Assembly: GCF_001039355.2 (NCBI RefSeq)
Contig: NW_019774725.1
Location: 398,094-421,615, forward strand
DNA from: Lingula anatina
Lineage: Eukaryota > Brachiopoda > Lingulata > Lingulida > Lingulidae
Reading direction: 5' to 3'
Length of the DNA stretch: 23,522 nucleotides
In this document: piece after piece, positions 1-9,870 of the stretch
How positions within the stretch are numbered: position 1 is the first letter of the stretch
How the letters are laid out: each line of letters starts with the position of its first letter
Notes under the pieces: model-generated
What the model saw: the letters and a program-made list of their open reading frames with translations, nothing else
Databases searched by the model: none
Told to the model about the DNA's origin: nothing
Translations under genes and position numbers: made by a program

Positions 1-122
1 CTAAGAAATGATACATCCGGCTCCTTGACAAGCTTATAATTATTAATGGAATCAACAATATGGAACAAGTAACTCTACCAAGTTAACAACAGTTCATTCA
101 AATGTCAAGTCAAAACACAACA
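1..122 (-). repeat. Element C 3' LTR, partial (runs off the left edge)
   Basis: This stretch is a diverged direct repeat of 1222-1350. Both carry CTAAGAAA, then ACATCCGG, TCCTTGAC, and end near ATTCATTCAAATGTCAAGTC. Identity is roughly 70-75% by eye. On the minus strand it begins TGTTGTG at 122, directly after a polypurine tract, as a 3' LTR should. The remainder lies outside the window, so the target-site duplication cannot be checked. Confidence 0.7.
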
Positions 123-136
123 TCCCTTCCTTTCTT
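123..136 (-). other. Element C polypurine tract
   Basis: The minus strand reads AAGAAAGGAAGGGA and is followed at once by TGTTGTG, the start of the 3' LTR. A purine run abutting the LTR is the expected primer for plus-strand DNA synthesis in LTR retroelements. Position and composition both fit. Confidence 0.65.
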
Positions 137-273
137 GGACAGAAACGGTCCTTTCAAAACATGTTTATTGACAGTTCAGTCTTTAAAATGTCCTTTCAAA
201 CATTTGCAGAATAGCATATGAACTCCAACTTTTATTCCTTAAACCACACTGAAAATTCTCAAAACTTATCAAC

Positions 274-597
274 TCATATCAAATCCCATGTCCTTTCACT
301 ACTACTGGTCTCTTCCTTTACGTCACATTCAAATGTTCCCTTCACTTTTAAAGGTTTCTCAGATGTGTATGAATAATACTGTTTGTTTTCTAGTCCTCCA
401 CAAGAGCCACATTTATTTTTCTTGGATTTTAGCATTCTCCATGTATTTTTATCAATGATATTACAATATGCACCTGAATCTGGTAATGCACTGAGATTAA
501 CACCGCCTCTATTTCCTCCATGTCTTCTGTGTATATTGCATTGGTCCCCACACCAAATGTATATGCACTCCTGGATTATCATGTTCAATGCTGTCAT
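274..597 (-). pseudogene. Element C aspartic protease remnant (Ty3/gypsy pol start)
   Basis: The minus-strand reading contains LPDSGAYCNIID (about residues 38-49 of this open stretch), the active-site loop of a retrotransposon aspartic protease, with DSG in place of DTG. It continues with a TW..LKS..NKC stretch and a KPLKVKGTFECDV strand, as in invertebrate Ty3/gypsy polyproteins often annotated as K02A2.6-like. It lies just downstream of the gag remnant in the expected order. Reverse transcriptase, RNase H and integrase do not follow; instead a polypurine tract and LTR come within 150 bp, so most of pol has been deleted. No functional protein is expected. Confidence 0.75.
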
Positions 598-599
598 TT

Positions 600-1075
600 A
601 CATGAATAATAGTTTCAGTTTTGCAGACTTTTGCAAAGTGATCCAACGTTCCATGTTTTCTCAGTCAGGGAGTTTCTACTTCGTTTTTCATGTCTAAACT
701 CGTAATGTTTAGACTGGCTTGGTTTGTCAAATGACTTCGGTTTCATCATACTCACAGTTTCTGGTGTTCCAATTTCATTCAAAGCGTTAACTGTCTAATG
801 TATATTCATGTTTCTAACCTGTGTTTGGGAGAGTCCTGAAAATATCTTGTACACCTGTCCCTGCTGAATACAACATAAGCGCACGTCTCCTCTGTCATGT
901 ATTTTTAATTTTCTATCTTTGTTCATTATTCATGCCGTCCGTTGGTTTTGAAAAGTTCCATCTTTTCCGTCAGCGAAGAGGCTAAAACTGTCTAGCCATC
1001 GCGTCGAGCGTGACCCTAATGTCTCCGGACTTCTGTACGGTTCGAATTCCGTAATTTCACATTTTTCCTCCATTT
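600..1075 (-). pseudogene. Element C gag remnant
   Basis: A minus-strand ATG at 1075 opens MEEKCEITEFEP followed by YRSPETLGSRSTRWLDSF, then a LFADGK stretch. This resembles the gag N-terminus of K02A2.6-like Ty3/gypsy elements (a short acidic start, then W..W..F and a run leading to the capsid). A stop interrupts it near 960. In another frame RRGDVRLCC-like sequence and then QVYKIFSGL follow, matching the next part of the same capsid region. Near 624-642 a third frame gives GTLDHFAKVC, the second half of a CCHC zinc knuckle. Several frame breaks and stops make it a dead gene. Family assignment is from recalled family features, not from a database search. Confidence 0.65.
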
Positions 1076-1109
1076 TTTCAAAGAAAGTTGGCTCACAGTT
1101 TTGCACTAG

Positions 1110-1127
1110 TGTTAATCCTCGTCGCCA
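1110..1127 (-). other. Element C primer-binding site
   Basis: The minus strand reads TGGCGACGAGGATTAACA one base after the inner end of the 5' LTR, which is the correct place for a tRNA primer-binding site. The TGGCGACGAGGAT core is common in this type of element. I cannot assign the tRNA with certainty. Confidence 0.55.
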
Positions 1128-1128
1128 G

Positions 1129-1350
1129 TGTTGATGCCTTCGAAATAAATCGCATCACGAATCAAATCACTCAACGAATTGTATCAGTTTGATACGCTTG
1201 TGCTTTTTTCATATCCATAACTCTAAGAAACGCTACATCCGGGTCCTTGACCGGCTTAGCATAAAAAGCGGAATCTTACAACAGCGGAACGAGTAGTTCA
1301 AAAAAGTTTTAGAACAGTGAATTCATTCAAATGTCAAGTCAAATTAAACA
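1129..1350 (-). repeat. Element C 5' LTR
   Basis: This 222-bp segment is bounded by TGTT and AACA on the plus strand. It abuts the primer-binding site on its low-coordinate side and repeats the sequence at 1-122. The right boundary near 1350 is inferred from where similarity to the left copy stops. About 25-30% divergence between the two LTR portions implies an old insertion. Confidence 0.65.
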
Positions 1351-1498
1351 AATAGCACACTTATGAGGGGACTTTGAAGAAAAGAGAGAGAGATAAATTA
1401 AATCAAAATTTATCAAATGACGTCAGTTCAATGCATTCAGCTCACTGGTCAATAAAAAATAAATAAATAGAAAATAAAAATTGAAAATGAAAGTACCA
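1351..1498. other. Spacer, AT-rich
   Basis: No gene or repeat is recognised. It is AT-rich, with a GAGAGAGA run near 1384-1391 and A-rich sequence up to the palindromic array. Confidence 0.5.
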
Positions 1499-1666
1499 TA
1501 TCTGGCCCAAGTCTGGGCAGCATCTGGCAAAATGTGGCATAAATGCCAGACTTTGCCAGACTTGGCCCAGATCTGGCAAGTGTCTGGCAAAAACTGGCCC
1601 AGATATTGCCAGACGTTGCCAGAACTGGGCCAGATGTGGGCCAGATTACTGAGGCTGTCTGGGGAA
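1499..1666. repeat. Palindromic array of TCTGGC / GCCAGA boxes
   Basis: The segment is built from TCTGGCAA, GCCAGACT, TGGCCCAGAT and GGGCCAGATGT boxes in both orientations, spaced about 10-11 bp (for example TCTGGCAAGTG next to TCTGGCAAAAA). The mixed orientation allows many local hairpins. Open frames on both strands are a by-product of the period and are not genes. Confidence 0.75.
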
Positions 1667-2241
1667 ACATCTGCCCTCATATATCAGCTGCACTTACAAA
1701 GTGAAATTTACTGAATCAGCCTGAGTCAAATTACTGAATCACCTAACAAATTTAACAATGTACACAAAAGTCATATATCTGACAAAAATATAAAAATAAT
1801 TATAAACCACTGCTGAACATACTTGACTTGTATCCCTATAGTGTTAATTGTATATCAGTACATACTAGTATACCAGGGTACCTACCTCAGAAGTCATAAT
1901 TGATGGAAATAGGCCTCACCATTTCTGTGAGCCCAGGATCTACGTTCTGGTTTGTGTTTTGTGAAACCTGAAATACATTATTTGCAAAATGATACCAAGA
2001 CAGGTGGAATTTTCCTTTCACTTTTTCTTCCTTTTTTACTTACACATATAAATTAGACATGCACATTCCCAACTAAACCAAGTTATAAATTAAGAAAAGT
2101 TTTCGAATTCATAGTTACAATTTAAACAAACATATAAAAAAAATAAAAATAAAAATAAAAAACTAAGTGTATAGTGTGTCATGACTTAAGTAGTGCATTG
2201 AATTAAGACCTTTTCTCCTTTAATGGAGGGGCTCTTTGTGA
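1667..2241. other. Non-coding, no recognised feature
   Basis: AT-rich sequence with short A-rich runs (about 2137-2162). I see no gene, RNA or repeat with support. Confidence 0.5.
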
Positions 2242-2928
2242 GAAAAAGCCATGAATATTCTGATATACTTTATCAGAAAATTCGAGGTTCCTTTGACTCA
2301 GTCGCTATATTTGTTTGATCATGTTGTTGTACCAACCCTGTGCTATGGAGCTGAAATTTGGGGCTTCGAGAAATGTGAACAAATAGAAATAGTTCAACAA
2401 AAATTCTGTAAAACATTATTGGGGCTGAGTTCAAGGGCATCAAATATCATGGTCCTCGGAGAAACTGGTAGATTACCATTGTATCCAGTTTACACTATAA
2501 GATGTATTATGTATTGGTTGAAACTGATTAGGATGGAACCAGAGAGGTACCCCAGAGCTTGCTATAATATGTTGCGTACACTAGCTACTGTAGATGAACA
2601 TGGAAGGACTAACTGGGTGACTAAAGTGAAACAAATAATTTATATGTACGGTTTAGGTTATGCATGGATAGCACAAGGTGTGGGTGATATACATGTATAT
2701 ACCTTTGTAAGCCATTTTTTACTAAGGCTGAAGAACTGTGCTAGACAAAATTGGGTTGAAAGCATACAAAATACATGTAGTCCAAAACTTTGTGAAAACT
2801 ATGCATTGTTTAAGAGTTTGTTAGAACCTGAAAAATGTTTATTTGATGTAAATATTAGGAAATACACAGTAGCATTTTCAAGATTCAGGTACCTGCAAGG
2901 TCTGCAATGGCTTTCCATAGACAATTAA
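2242..2928 (+). pseudogene. LINE reverse-transcriptase C-terminal fragment
   Basis: An open frame of about 225 residues shows the region after the catalytic palm of many LINE ORF2 proteins. KAMN..IYFIRKF stands at the start, then LFDHVVVPTLCYGAEIWGF (about residues 22-40), a QQKFCKTLLGLS stretch, GETGRLPLYP, and a YWLKLIRM helix. Further on LCENYALFKSLLEPEKCL resembles the linker before the C-terminal zinc region, which is missing. The frame ends at 2928 (SIDN stop) and a TGA lies just upstream of KAMN, so endonuclease, palm and C-terminal domains are absent. The first ATG at 2251 is only a convenience. It is a dead fragment of a non-LTR retrotransposon; the clade is not determined. Confidence 0.8.
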
Positions 2929-3639
2929 TGTACAAATAGGCCTAACAGTTTTAAAAAATCCCCACTTTCTCCCCCTGAACGCGACTAGCTTAGTGAGGTA
3001 CGTGAGTTACGGGGGAGTATATCAGTTATATGTACCTCTTTCCTATTTGATTTGTGCACAGTTAAGTAATTTAACGTCGTCAGGGACACGACTAATTTCC
3101 CAAAACAAAGACGTGGTGCCTGTAATCTTAAATACGGTGATTCATAAACAACTTACTGACAAGACTCCAACAAGTCTCTACATGTTACCAGGACAATTTT
3201 AGATCAATTGCACGGTGGATGCGTTGTAGCGCACAGCCATTACCTGGGAAAAACCAAAACAGTTTCTTTTTCACAAAAGTCTCGAAACTCCTCGCGGGTT
3301 GATTCTATTTTAAGAACGGGGATTATTTTTTACGTCCGGAACCTACTGCATTGGAGGAGATCTACAGCGCAATTAACTCACCGCATTCACATCTATCGCA
3401 ATCACTTCTGAGTTTGAGCATACTTCTATGGTTTGAGTTAGTTCCTAGATGTGATAAAGGCTAAGAAATAAAACGCCAGTTTTATTCAGTCGATTTTTAT
3501 TCCAGTGCTATCAAATGCGAAGAATTTTAACATTTATATTAACAGTCTATAGTCCAAGTTACAATAAATACATTTAAAGAAATCCAATGTAATTAAATGT
3601 ATGTAATACATATAAGTCTTACTTCCCTAAGCAAAATAT
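2929..3639. other. Non-coding, no recognised feature
   Basis: Two short open frames (2993-3202 and 3208-3411) have no recognisable domain, and I do not support them as genes. The 2990-3420 part is less AT-rich than its surroundings and may be the remnant of an unrecognised element. Confidence 0.4.
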
Positions 3640-3776
3640 CAGACCTGGTGCAAATTCCGTCTTGCAAATTAATAGCAAGTTTACTGCAATATGGCTGCAA
3701 ATTAGCAGCAAGGATATTTTTCTTGCAAACTCCTTCAAACTCGTTGCTGCAATATTGCTGCAAACTTTATTTTGCT
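3640..3776. repeat. Palindromic array of GCAA / TTGC boxes
   Basis: TTGCAAA, TAGCAAG, TGCAATATGGCTGCAAA, TAGCAGCAAGG and GTTGCTGCAATATTGCTGCAAAC alternate in both orientations at about 10-12-bp spacing. TTGCTGCAATATTGCTGCAA contains its own near-palindrome. The architecture resembles the 1499-1666 array with a different core. Confidence 0.65.
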
Positions 3777-5935
3777 AGGGGTTAAGTTGTTATAATATGA
3801 AAAGTAAATATCAATAATATTCATACATGTATAAAGATCAGTAATATGTATTATTCTTCAATTAATTGTTAAATTTTAGCCTTTTTTGCCCAATTGGGAA
3901 AGCGCCTGAAGATATTTTTGTCAAATCTTGTTACAAACATGCATAGGCCTATTTGTCATAAAAAATTGGGTTACCAAGTCCCCAATTCAGGTAACCACAC
4001 CTTTAACGCCCTGTCCTGAGATAGTTTTCAATTCACTTGGGATAGAGTTCCTTTTTTTTTTTTTTTTTTTTTTTGTAATATTCTCTTAAGAGATTATTAC
4101 AGAGTGTAACCATCTATGGAGGTCACGTGATGTGATTGCAAGCACAAATTTCACAATAATTGCATCACCACTGTTTTGGTTGAAAAATAAAATGTGTTAT
4201 ATTTCTGTGAGTTGTTTACAATGTATTTATTATGAAATATGGATATCATACAAACAGAATATTACGGTTCATTTATTCCACTTTAAATTGTGGTTCACTT
4301 ACTTTGATACTTCTCATTTTAAAATCTTAAAAACAAATCCCTTTTTGAATAGCTTAATTAATTTCTTTTTCTTTTAGGGGGAGGGAAAAAGACAGATGGG
4401 ACAGCTCAAAATCTGTCTTGTCTGTTGTTTATAAAAGATTTTGAATACGTGTGCTCATTGACAGACCCATTTCTGAAAAAAACAATTGTAACCATTCTTA
4501 TATGCCAAATTTTCTTACTCAGGAAAATTTTATATGCTGTTTTCAACTGAATTTGCCTAATTTGTCTTGTAAAGATGTTTGGGTTTGACATCAAATGCAA
4601 AAACCTTTATATGAAAAATTAATTTAAATATTATTATAAACAATTCAGGTAAATGTGCAGGAGGCATTCAGATAGTGTGCAGGAAGTATGAAGAAGGTGT
4701 GCAAAAGGGGGAGGGGGTCACATGAATCAAGTTTTTCACGGATTACAATAAATATCAATGTTTCATGCATCTGGTGAAATAGAAAGTGACTCATGGGTAA
4801 CTTAAATACCCTGTGGGGCCCTCTGTAAAGCTCCGCCTTGCACTGCCATATAAATTACTGTATTTTCTTTAAAAGGAGATAGGGAAGACGTCATTTTTAT
4901 TGTTGACAAATCAGTTTTCCATGTAGGTGAAAAGCTCACGTGTTCGTCAGAATTTGACAGCGCGTGGTACCGGTATTTTGCGCCAAGAAATCTTTTTTAT
5001 TGCGGTCAAACGCTATATGAAAACATTTGACGACATATCCTATATACACTGTAGTTACGGGCCTGACAAATCAGTCAACAGAGGCAAGTTAGCTAAATTA
5101 GCACAAACTGTATGTCTATAGCATTTTTATTGCATCGGGCACAAAAGAAATGACAGGTACATCTTGCTTCCAGATCTTTATTGTTTCTTCCTCATTTACG
5201 AGAGCTATTGAAAGCAAAACAATTGACAAAGGGCCGAGGCATGCAGCATATATTTCACTGGCTTGAAAATTTACCCAACCTTGCCGATGACATGGTCAAA
5301 CAATGGGAACAAGAAAAAAATTCTGTCGCATGATTTTGACAATTGGTCTAAATGTTTGAACCCAGAAATAATAATTTTAGAAAATATATTTTTTGGTTTG
5401 ATTGATTGCACTGGTCCAACTGTTTGGCACGTTATTGATCTGCTAACGTATTTACATTCGTCAACTTTTTTGTTTTTTTTTTTAATATATTTCTTGCTAT
5501 CAACCTGTGGCGCCGTCTATTTCCCAGAAGATGTGACTAGACACTGCTTAATGATATTTCTGTGTTGTTTACCATGCACACTCCCCTAACAAAAAAGTGT
5601 CAACCCCAGCACAATGTGTAAAGTGATACAAATCATGTCATGAGCCAATGGTCTTTATTCAACTTCTAAAAAGAATTTTTCACAAATAATGCTGATACTA
5701 CCAACCATAAATAAACTAAATAAACTGACTATGGTAAAAATCAAAGCAAAATTTTAGTATTTTGTACAATGTACCGTGGATTGGAGATGTGCCTGTTGCA
5801 TCTGTGCGTGTAGTCAAAAAATTATGTAACGTTAGTGCAGTGATGTTGTTCCATATACAGAGCAAAGATAGTATGGTTTAATTGTTTGCAGAGTTATTCC
5901 CCAGTTATCCATATCTGAGGGTATCTTACACCCCA
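3777..5935. other. Long non-coding stretch
   Basis: It contains a poly-T run and several short open frames without domains (4132-4377, 4927-5121, 5263-5589), which look like chance frames in AT-rich DNA. I recognise no gene or RNA. Confidence 0.45.
4052..4074. repeat. Poly-T run
   Basis: A run of 23 T residues. On the minus strand it is a poly-A tail-like tract, but no retroelement body is recognisable upstream of it on that strand. Confidence 0.8.
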
Positions 5936-6136
5936 TTCTCATAGATTAGATCGACCTACATTGGATCGACCTAACTCCCTGGGGGTTCACGCTAAATAGC
6001 TGTCAGCCGGGCGGACACGAAAGTTAATTACCCCTTAAAGCTTGTAGTAGGCGGGGACGGACACTTAAGGGGGATTATCTGACAGTAATCTAGTGAGACT
6101 CCCCGCGGTGATAGATCGATCTAAAAGTTGTGAGAA
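5936..6136. mobile_element. Foldback / MITE-like inverted-repeat element
   Basis: The ends are TTCTCA and TGAGAA. Inside, the arms pair imperfectly for about 80 bp: TAGATCGA near 5950 with a matching box near 6120, a GGGGGTTCAC-type stretch with the complement of GTGAGACTCCCC, CTGTCAG (6000) with CTGACAG (6079), and ACCCCTTAA (6030) with TTAAGGGGG (6065). About 200 bp with terminal inverted repeats and no ORF fits a non-autonomous DNA transposon. I see no clear target-site duplication, so the element class and exact ends are uncertain. Confidence 0.5.
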
Positions 6137-6189
6137 CAGAGCCTTACACATTCTTAAAGAGGTTCTGATCTATGGACCCAGCTAGAAAA

Positions 6190-6790
6190 GCAGTCCCCTT
6201 TGCAGTCTGCTTGCAGTCTCCTTAACAGTCCCCCTATGGAGCCTGCTTTGCAGTCTCCCTAGCAGTCCCCGCTCCCACAGCAGTCTCCTTTGCAGGTATC
6301 GTTAAGTATGAAGGGAGTCCCCTTGGCAGTCTTAATTTGCATTTTTGGAACGCGCTGCCAGGGGGACTGCCAGGGCAGTCCTCCTGGCAGTCTGCTTGGC
6401 AGCCCCCTTAGCAGTCTGCTTGGCAGTCCCCCTGGCAGTCTTAATTTGCATATTTCGAACGCGCTGCCAGGGGGACTGCCAGGGCAGTCCCCTTGGCAGT
6501 CTGCTTTAGCAGTCTCCCTAGCAGTCTGCTTGGCAGTCCCCCTGGCAGTCTGCTTTGTCAGTCCCCCTGGCAGTCTGCTTGGCTGCCCCCCTAGCAGTCT
6601 GCTTGGCAGTCTCTCTGGCAGTCTTAATTTGCATTTTTGGAACGCGCTGCCAGGGGGACTGCCAGGGCAGTCCCCCTTGCAGTCTGCTTGGCAAGCCCCC
6701 CTTGCAGTCTGCTTGGCAGCCTCCCTAGCAGTCTGCTTGGCAGCCCCTCTCGCAGTCTACTCTGCAGTCTCCTTAGCAGTTTGCTTAGCA
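6190..6790. repeat. 12-bp minisatellite with hairpin module
   Basis: Units such as CAGTCTGCTTGG and CAGTCCCCCTGG follow each other at 12-bp spacing for about 600 bp. A higher-order module, starting TTAATTTGCAT and continuing GAACGCGCTGCC, appears at about 6332, 6441 and 6624. It contains GGGGACTGCC and its complement GGCAGTCCCC two bases apart, a perfect stem in the third copy. Because 12 is a multiple of 3, long open frames (for example 6290-6796) arise with a 4-residue S/P/C-L-A-V period; they are not genes. Confidence 0.85.
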
Positions 6791-8246
6791 AAATAAAATT
6801 TGGCAAAATCTTTTTATTTATTTATTATTATTTTTTAAAGTCATATACATGTATATATTCAAATAATAATTACATTTATCAAAAGGAATCTAGAAATAAT
6901 CTTTCTCCCAAGCATGTGTGTAAGTTCAAATCTAAATACAAAATTTCCCCTTGATCACAAAATGTATGTTATCTGATTCATTTATATCTAACATATTGGT
7001 TTATTTCTCTCCATACTATTTAGTTCAGTTTACTATTTTGCATATATATTTTTCTACAAAGCCCATATTAGCAGAGGGCTTGGAATTCTACTGTACGTTA
7101 TTTAATCATTCCAAAAACTCAGTCACAGAATTCACTGGCCAGGATTCATATATCGATACAGACACATAAGAGCAATATTTCAAGTAATTTTTAAGGTTTT
7201 TTAACTAATATGGGCAAGTTATACACTAAAACAATTTTTAAAGTGTACATACCAAAGGCAAAAAAAGCTCATTTCATTTAAATTTTGTATTTTTAACACA
7301 TTGCATGATAATGAAAAGTACAAAGATTGATGTTTTAAAAGGTGTTATCCTCATCTGTGAATTATTGTCTATATTCATGTCAAAAACTGCAAAGTTTGAA
7401 ATAATATTTTAATTGACAAAAGGACCAAAATGGTTAAATGCAAACCTTTTTCTAGCCTAATAGCAATTTCAAGTACTTTTAAAAACCACAAACAGAAATG
7501 GGCTAAAATTGAACACTTCCCAAAGCTCTATGGATCCTGGTGCATCAGTAAACTATACATGTAGGAAAATACAAAACCAAAAGGACTTGCATGCTCACTT
7601 CTTATCCTGTCTCTGTCCTTCTTCATTTTTCTTTCTACAATGTATATGCATTTCCTAAAAATGTCTTCTAGCTTTTTCAATCCAGAAATCAATGTTTTCA
7701 GATTTCTTGCCTCTTCCTTAGAACATTCCTGACCTAGCTTCTGGCTTAGAGTTTTGAATTAATTAGCTCAACGGTCATGTACTACTGCCTGTGCTGTATA
7801 GTTATTTGACCTCATTGGGCAAGCTGTAGGTGAACTGTTTATATCAAGCTGACAGTTAAGATAAACATGGCCCTGGCTTGAAATGAATTTGGTTTTGAAA
7901 GTTACCAGTTAATTCTAATCACAAGTCCAACTTAAATTGATGCTAACTGTGAGGTTTAAAATTTATATATTATGCAATTGTATATTATCATAAGACTTCA
8001 ATTATTTGTCTGATTTCAATGAAAATTATAGCAATAATAAAGGATATTTTCACAGCATTATTAAAAAAATATAAATCTAAAATATTTAATAAAAAAAATT
8101 AAAAAAATATAAAACTTCACTTAGTTAGTAATCAAAAGTTTAGCACGTGCTTCTCAATTGCAGATAGAAACACTTTTTAAATAACTATTGGGTTGTTTAT
8201 TGCATACTTTGGCCAACGTTGAAAATGTCAGTTATTTCAGTTTATT
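6791..8246. other. Non-coding, AT-rich spacer between two satellites
   Basis: No gene or RNA is recognised. A short frame at 6951-7169 has no domain. Very AT-rich sequence occurs at about 8030-8120. Confidence 0.5.
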
Positions 8247-8460
8247 TTGCAGTCCCCTGTGAAAATTTCTAAGTTATTGCACCCCCCTTTGCAGTCTCCT
8301 GCAAAATGTTGAAGTTATTGCAGCCTCCTTTGCAGTCCCCTGCAAAATATTTAAGTTATTGCAGCCTCCTTTGCTGTCTCCTGCAAAATGTTGAAGTTAT
8401 TGCAGCCCCCTTTGCAGTCTCCTGCAAAAATGTTTAAGTTATTGCAGCCCCCTTTGCAGT
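8247..8460. repeat. 41-bp tandem array
   Basis: The box TTGCAGTC or a close variant recurs at about 8247, 8289, 8330, 8371, 8412 and 8454, a 41-42-bp period. Each unit holds a CTGCAAAATGTT-type stretch and then AAGTTATTGCAGCC. The sequence shares the GCAGTC core with the array at 6190-6790. The tail to about 8560 contains further CAGTCT boxes and GC-rich sequence in a degenerate form. Confidence 0.8.
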
Positions 8461-8730
8461 CTGCCTGCTCAAGGAGACTGCACACTGGAGCCCCAGACTG
8501 CAAAAGGGCAGTCTCCCTGGCAGTCTCTTTGGCAGCCTGGGCTCCCGTGGGCAGCCGGGGCTCCCATTCTAGCTGGGGAATGAACTGGTAATTGGATCTG
8601 GTTCACATATAACAATGCATATAATACATGGAGTAGAATTAGCATGCTGAAACATTAGTGGGTGATTATGGTCCGCATAGATATCCTCTACAGAATTCTG
8701 TAAGTTTCCTTTTCAGTAGTTATATTCAAA

Positions 8731-9142
8731 GGTCTGTGTCAAGGTAACCACTGCCCATGGGGTGCATCCTGTCGACCAGAGGCAAAGAATTGGACATATA
8801 CTTCTTACCAGCTCTTCTCCAAACCCTAAAGCATTCGTAAATTCTGTCAACTTTGAACCTGCTTTCATCTGAGAACACTATCAATGCTTATAATGGGGGG
8901 TGTCCATGCCAGAGTTCCAGTATACTATATGATCCAAAGTAGATGGTTCCTCGTGGGGTTCTCTGATCTCCTAGGAAAAATCCTGCCAAAAAGGGCAGAC
9001 TTCTTCTTAAAGTCAATTCAGAAACGTGGTGTGCCGTGTTTTTGTTCAATGTTGCAGCCAAGTTCCTAAATGCCATGAAACATGGGAGTGGATTCCTTAA
9101 GTCAGCTTTATAAAGGCAATTTTGGATTTCATACAATGTCAC
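8731..9142 (-). pseudogene. Tc1/mariner-family transposase remnant
   Basis: The minus strand around 9142-9000 gives RNLAATLNKN followed by HVSELTLRRSL, typical of the second helix-turn-helix of Tc1-type transposases. In another frame (about 8890-8735) it gives VFSDESRFKVDR, the block around the second catalytic aspartate. FRVWRRAGKKY and a MHPMGSG stretch then follow, as in that family before the GG..VMVWG block. The joining region has lost the usual sequence and the frame changes, and the last catalytic part is absent. This is a cut-and-paste DNA transposon relic. The terminal inverted repeats were not located. Confidence 0.75.
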
Positions 9143-9493
9143 ATAACAATGTAATCACGCAGGAATTAACTTTGATTTTGAAATTCCAGTCATTTTATAA
9201 ACACTTACTCAATAGGTTCAACTACAATTTTTTTTAAGTTGAAATTGTTTGGAATTGGAAATGTCATATAGAAATCATTCTCTTAATAATCCATTATTAG
9301 TTTTTCCTAACCATTGAAAACACTCTGGTCTTTTATAAATATTTCACAAATAAACAATAAAATACAATCAAACAGTTATTTTTCATTGAGACAATTTTTA
9401 AAACTGCAAAAAAGCAAAAGGGATAATCAATTACTTCAAATATAGTTCATACTCAAATCCAAGTTTATCCAAGTTATTTTTCACCTTATCAAA
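9143..9493. other. Non-coding spacer
   Basis: AT-rich, no recognised feature. It forms the left flank of the element B LTR. Confidence 0.5.
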
Positions 9494-9537
9494 TGTAACA
9501 GCTCTCATTGTACTTAATTAACGAACCCGAGTTTACT

Positions 9538-9803
9538 CTGTGTGTGAACTTGGCAGAAACAAGAAACGAATGTCATTTAATAATTTACACATAAATAAAA
9601 TGAACTTAATGCAGAAGTGAACTTACGGAAGTGAAAAATTTAAATGAACAACATTAATGAACTAAAGATACTTACTAAATTTCTAAACAAAATAAGGATG
9701 AAAATAAATGACAATCACTGAAATTATCAAACAAAATAACTTAGAGAAATACAAAATCTTAACACAAAGAAAATGAAAAGCAAACCAATCAAGTCTATCT
9801 CAC
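9538..9803 (-). other. Candidate intron inside the element B LTR
   Basis: On the minus strand the first repeat copy ends TTCACACACAG and is followed by GTGAGATAG, a strong 5' splice site. The second copy ends TTCACACACAG at 9538 and is preceded by pyrimidine-rich TTTCTTGTTTCTGCC, a good 3' splice site. The 266-nt interval is GT...AG. The two 36-bp copies differ at two positions. ATTAAA (9576-9581) lies 2 bases before the second copy. Use in vivo is untested. Confidence 0.5.
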
Positions 9804-9861
9804 CTGTGTGTGAACATGGCAGAAACAAAAAACGAATGTGCCGCGTAACAAAGAGGGGCGT

Positions 9862-9870
9862 ATTTTATAT
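9862..9870 (-). promoter_or_regulatory. Element B LTR TATA box
   Basis: The minus strand reads TATATAAAA. Its first T is about 31 bases upstream of position 9839, the first base of the internal repeat copy, which places the predicted transcription start there. Inferred from spacing only. Confidence 0.6.

Noticed and set aside
1423-1714. Overlapping open frames on both strands
   Set aside because: Caused by the short-period palindromic array; no domain and no codon signal.
4052-4074. Poly-A tail of a LINE or processed pseudogene on the minus strand
   Set aside because: No coding remnant or duplicated flank is recognisable upstream on that strand.
5263-5589. 108-residue open frame
   Set aside because: No recognisable domain; rich in F, I and L as expected from AT-rich DNA, and neighbouring frames are no worse.
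6290-6796. 168-residue open frame rich in S, L, A, V, P, G
   Set aside because: It is the direct translation of a 12-bp minisatellite; the 4-residue period follows from the DNA repeat and open frames occur on both strands.
6190-8460. CRISPR-like array
   Set aside because: There are no unique spacers; units are near-continuous tandem repeats and the DNA is clearly eukaryotic.
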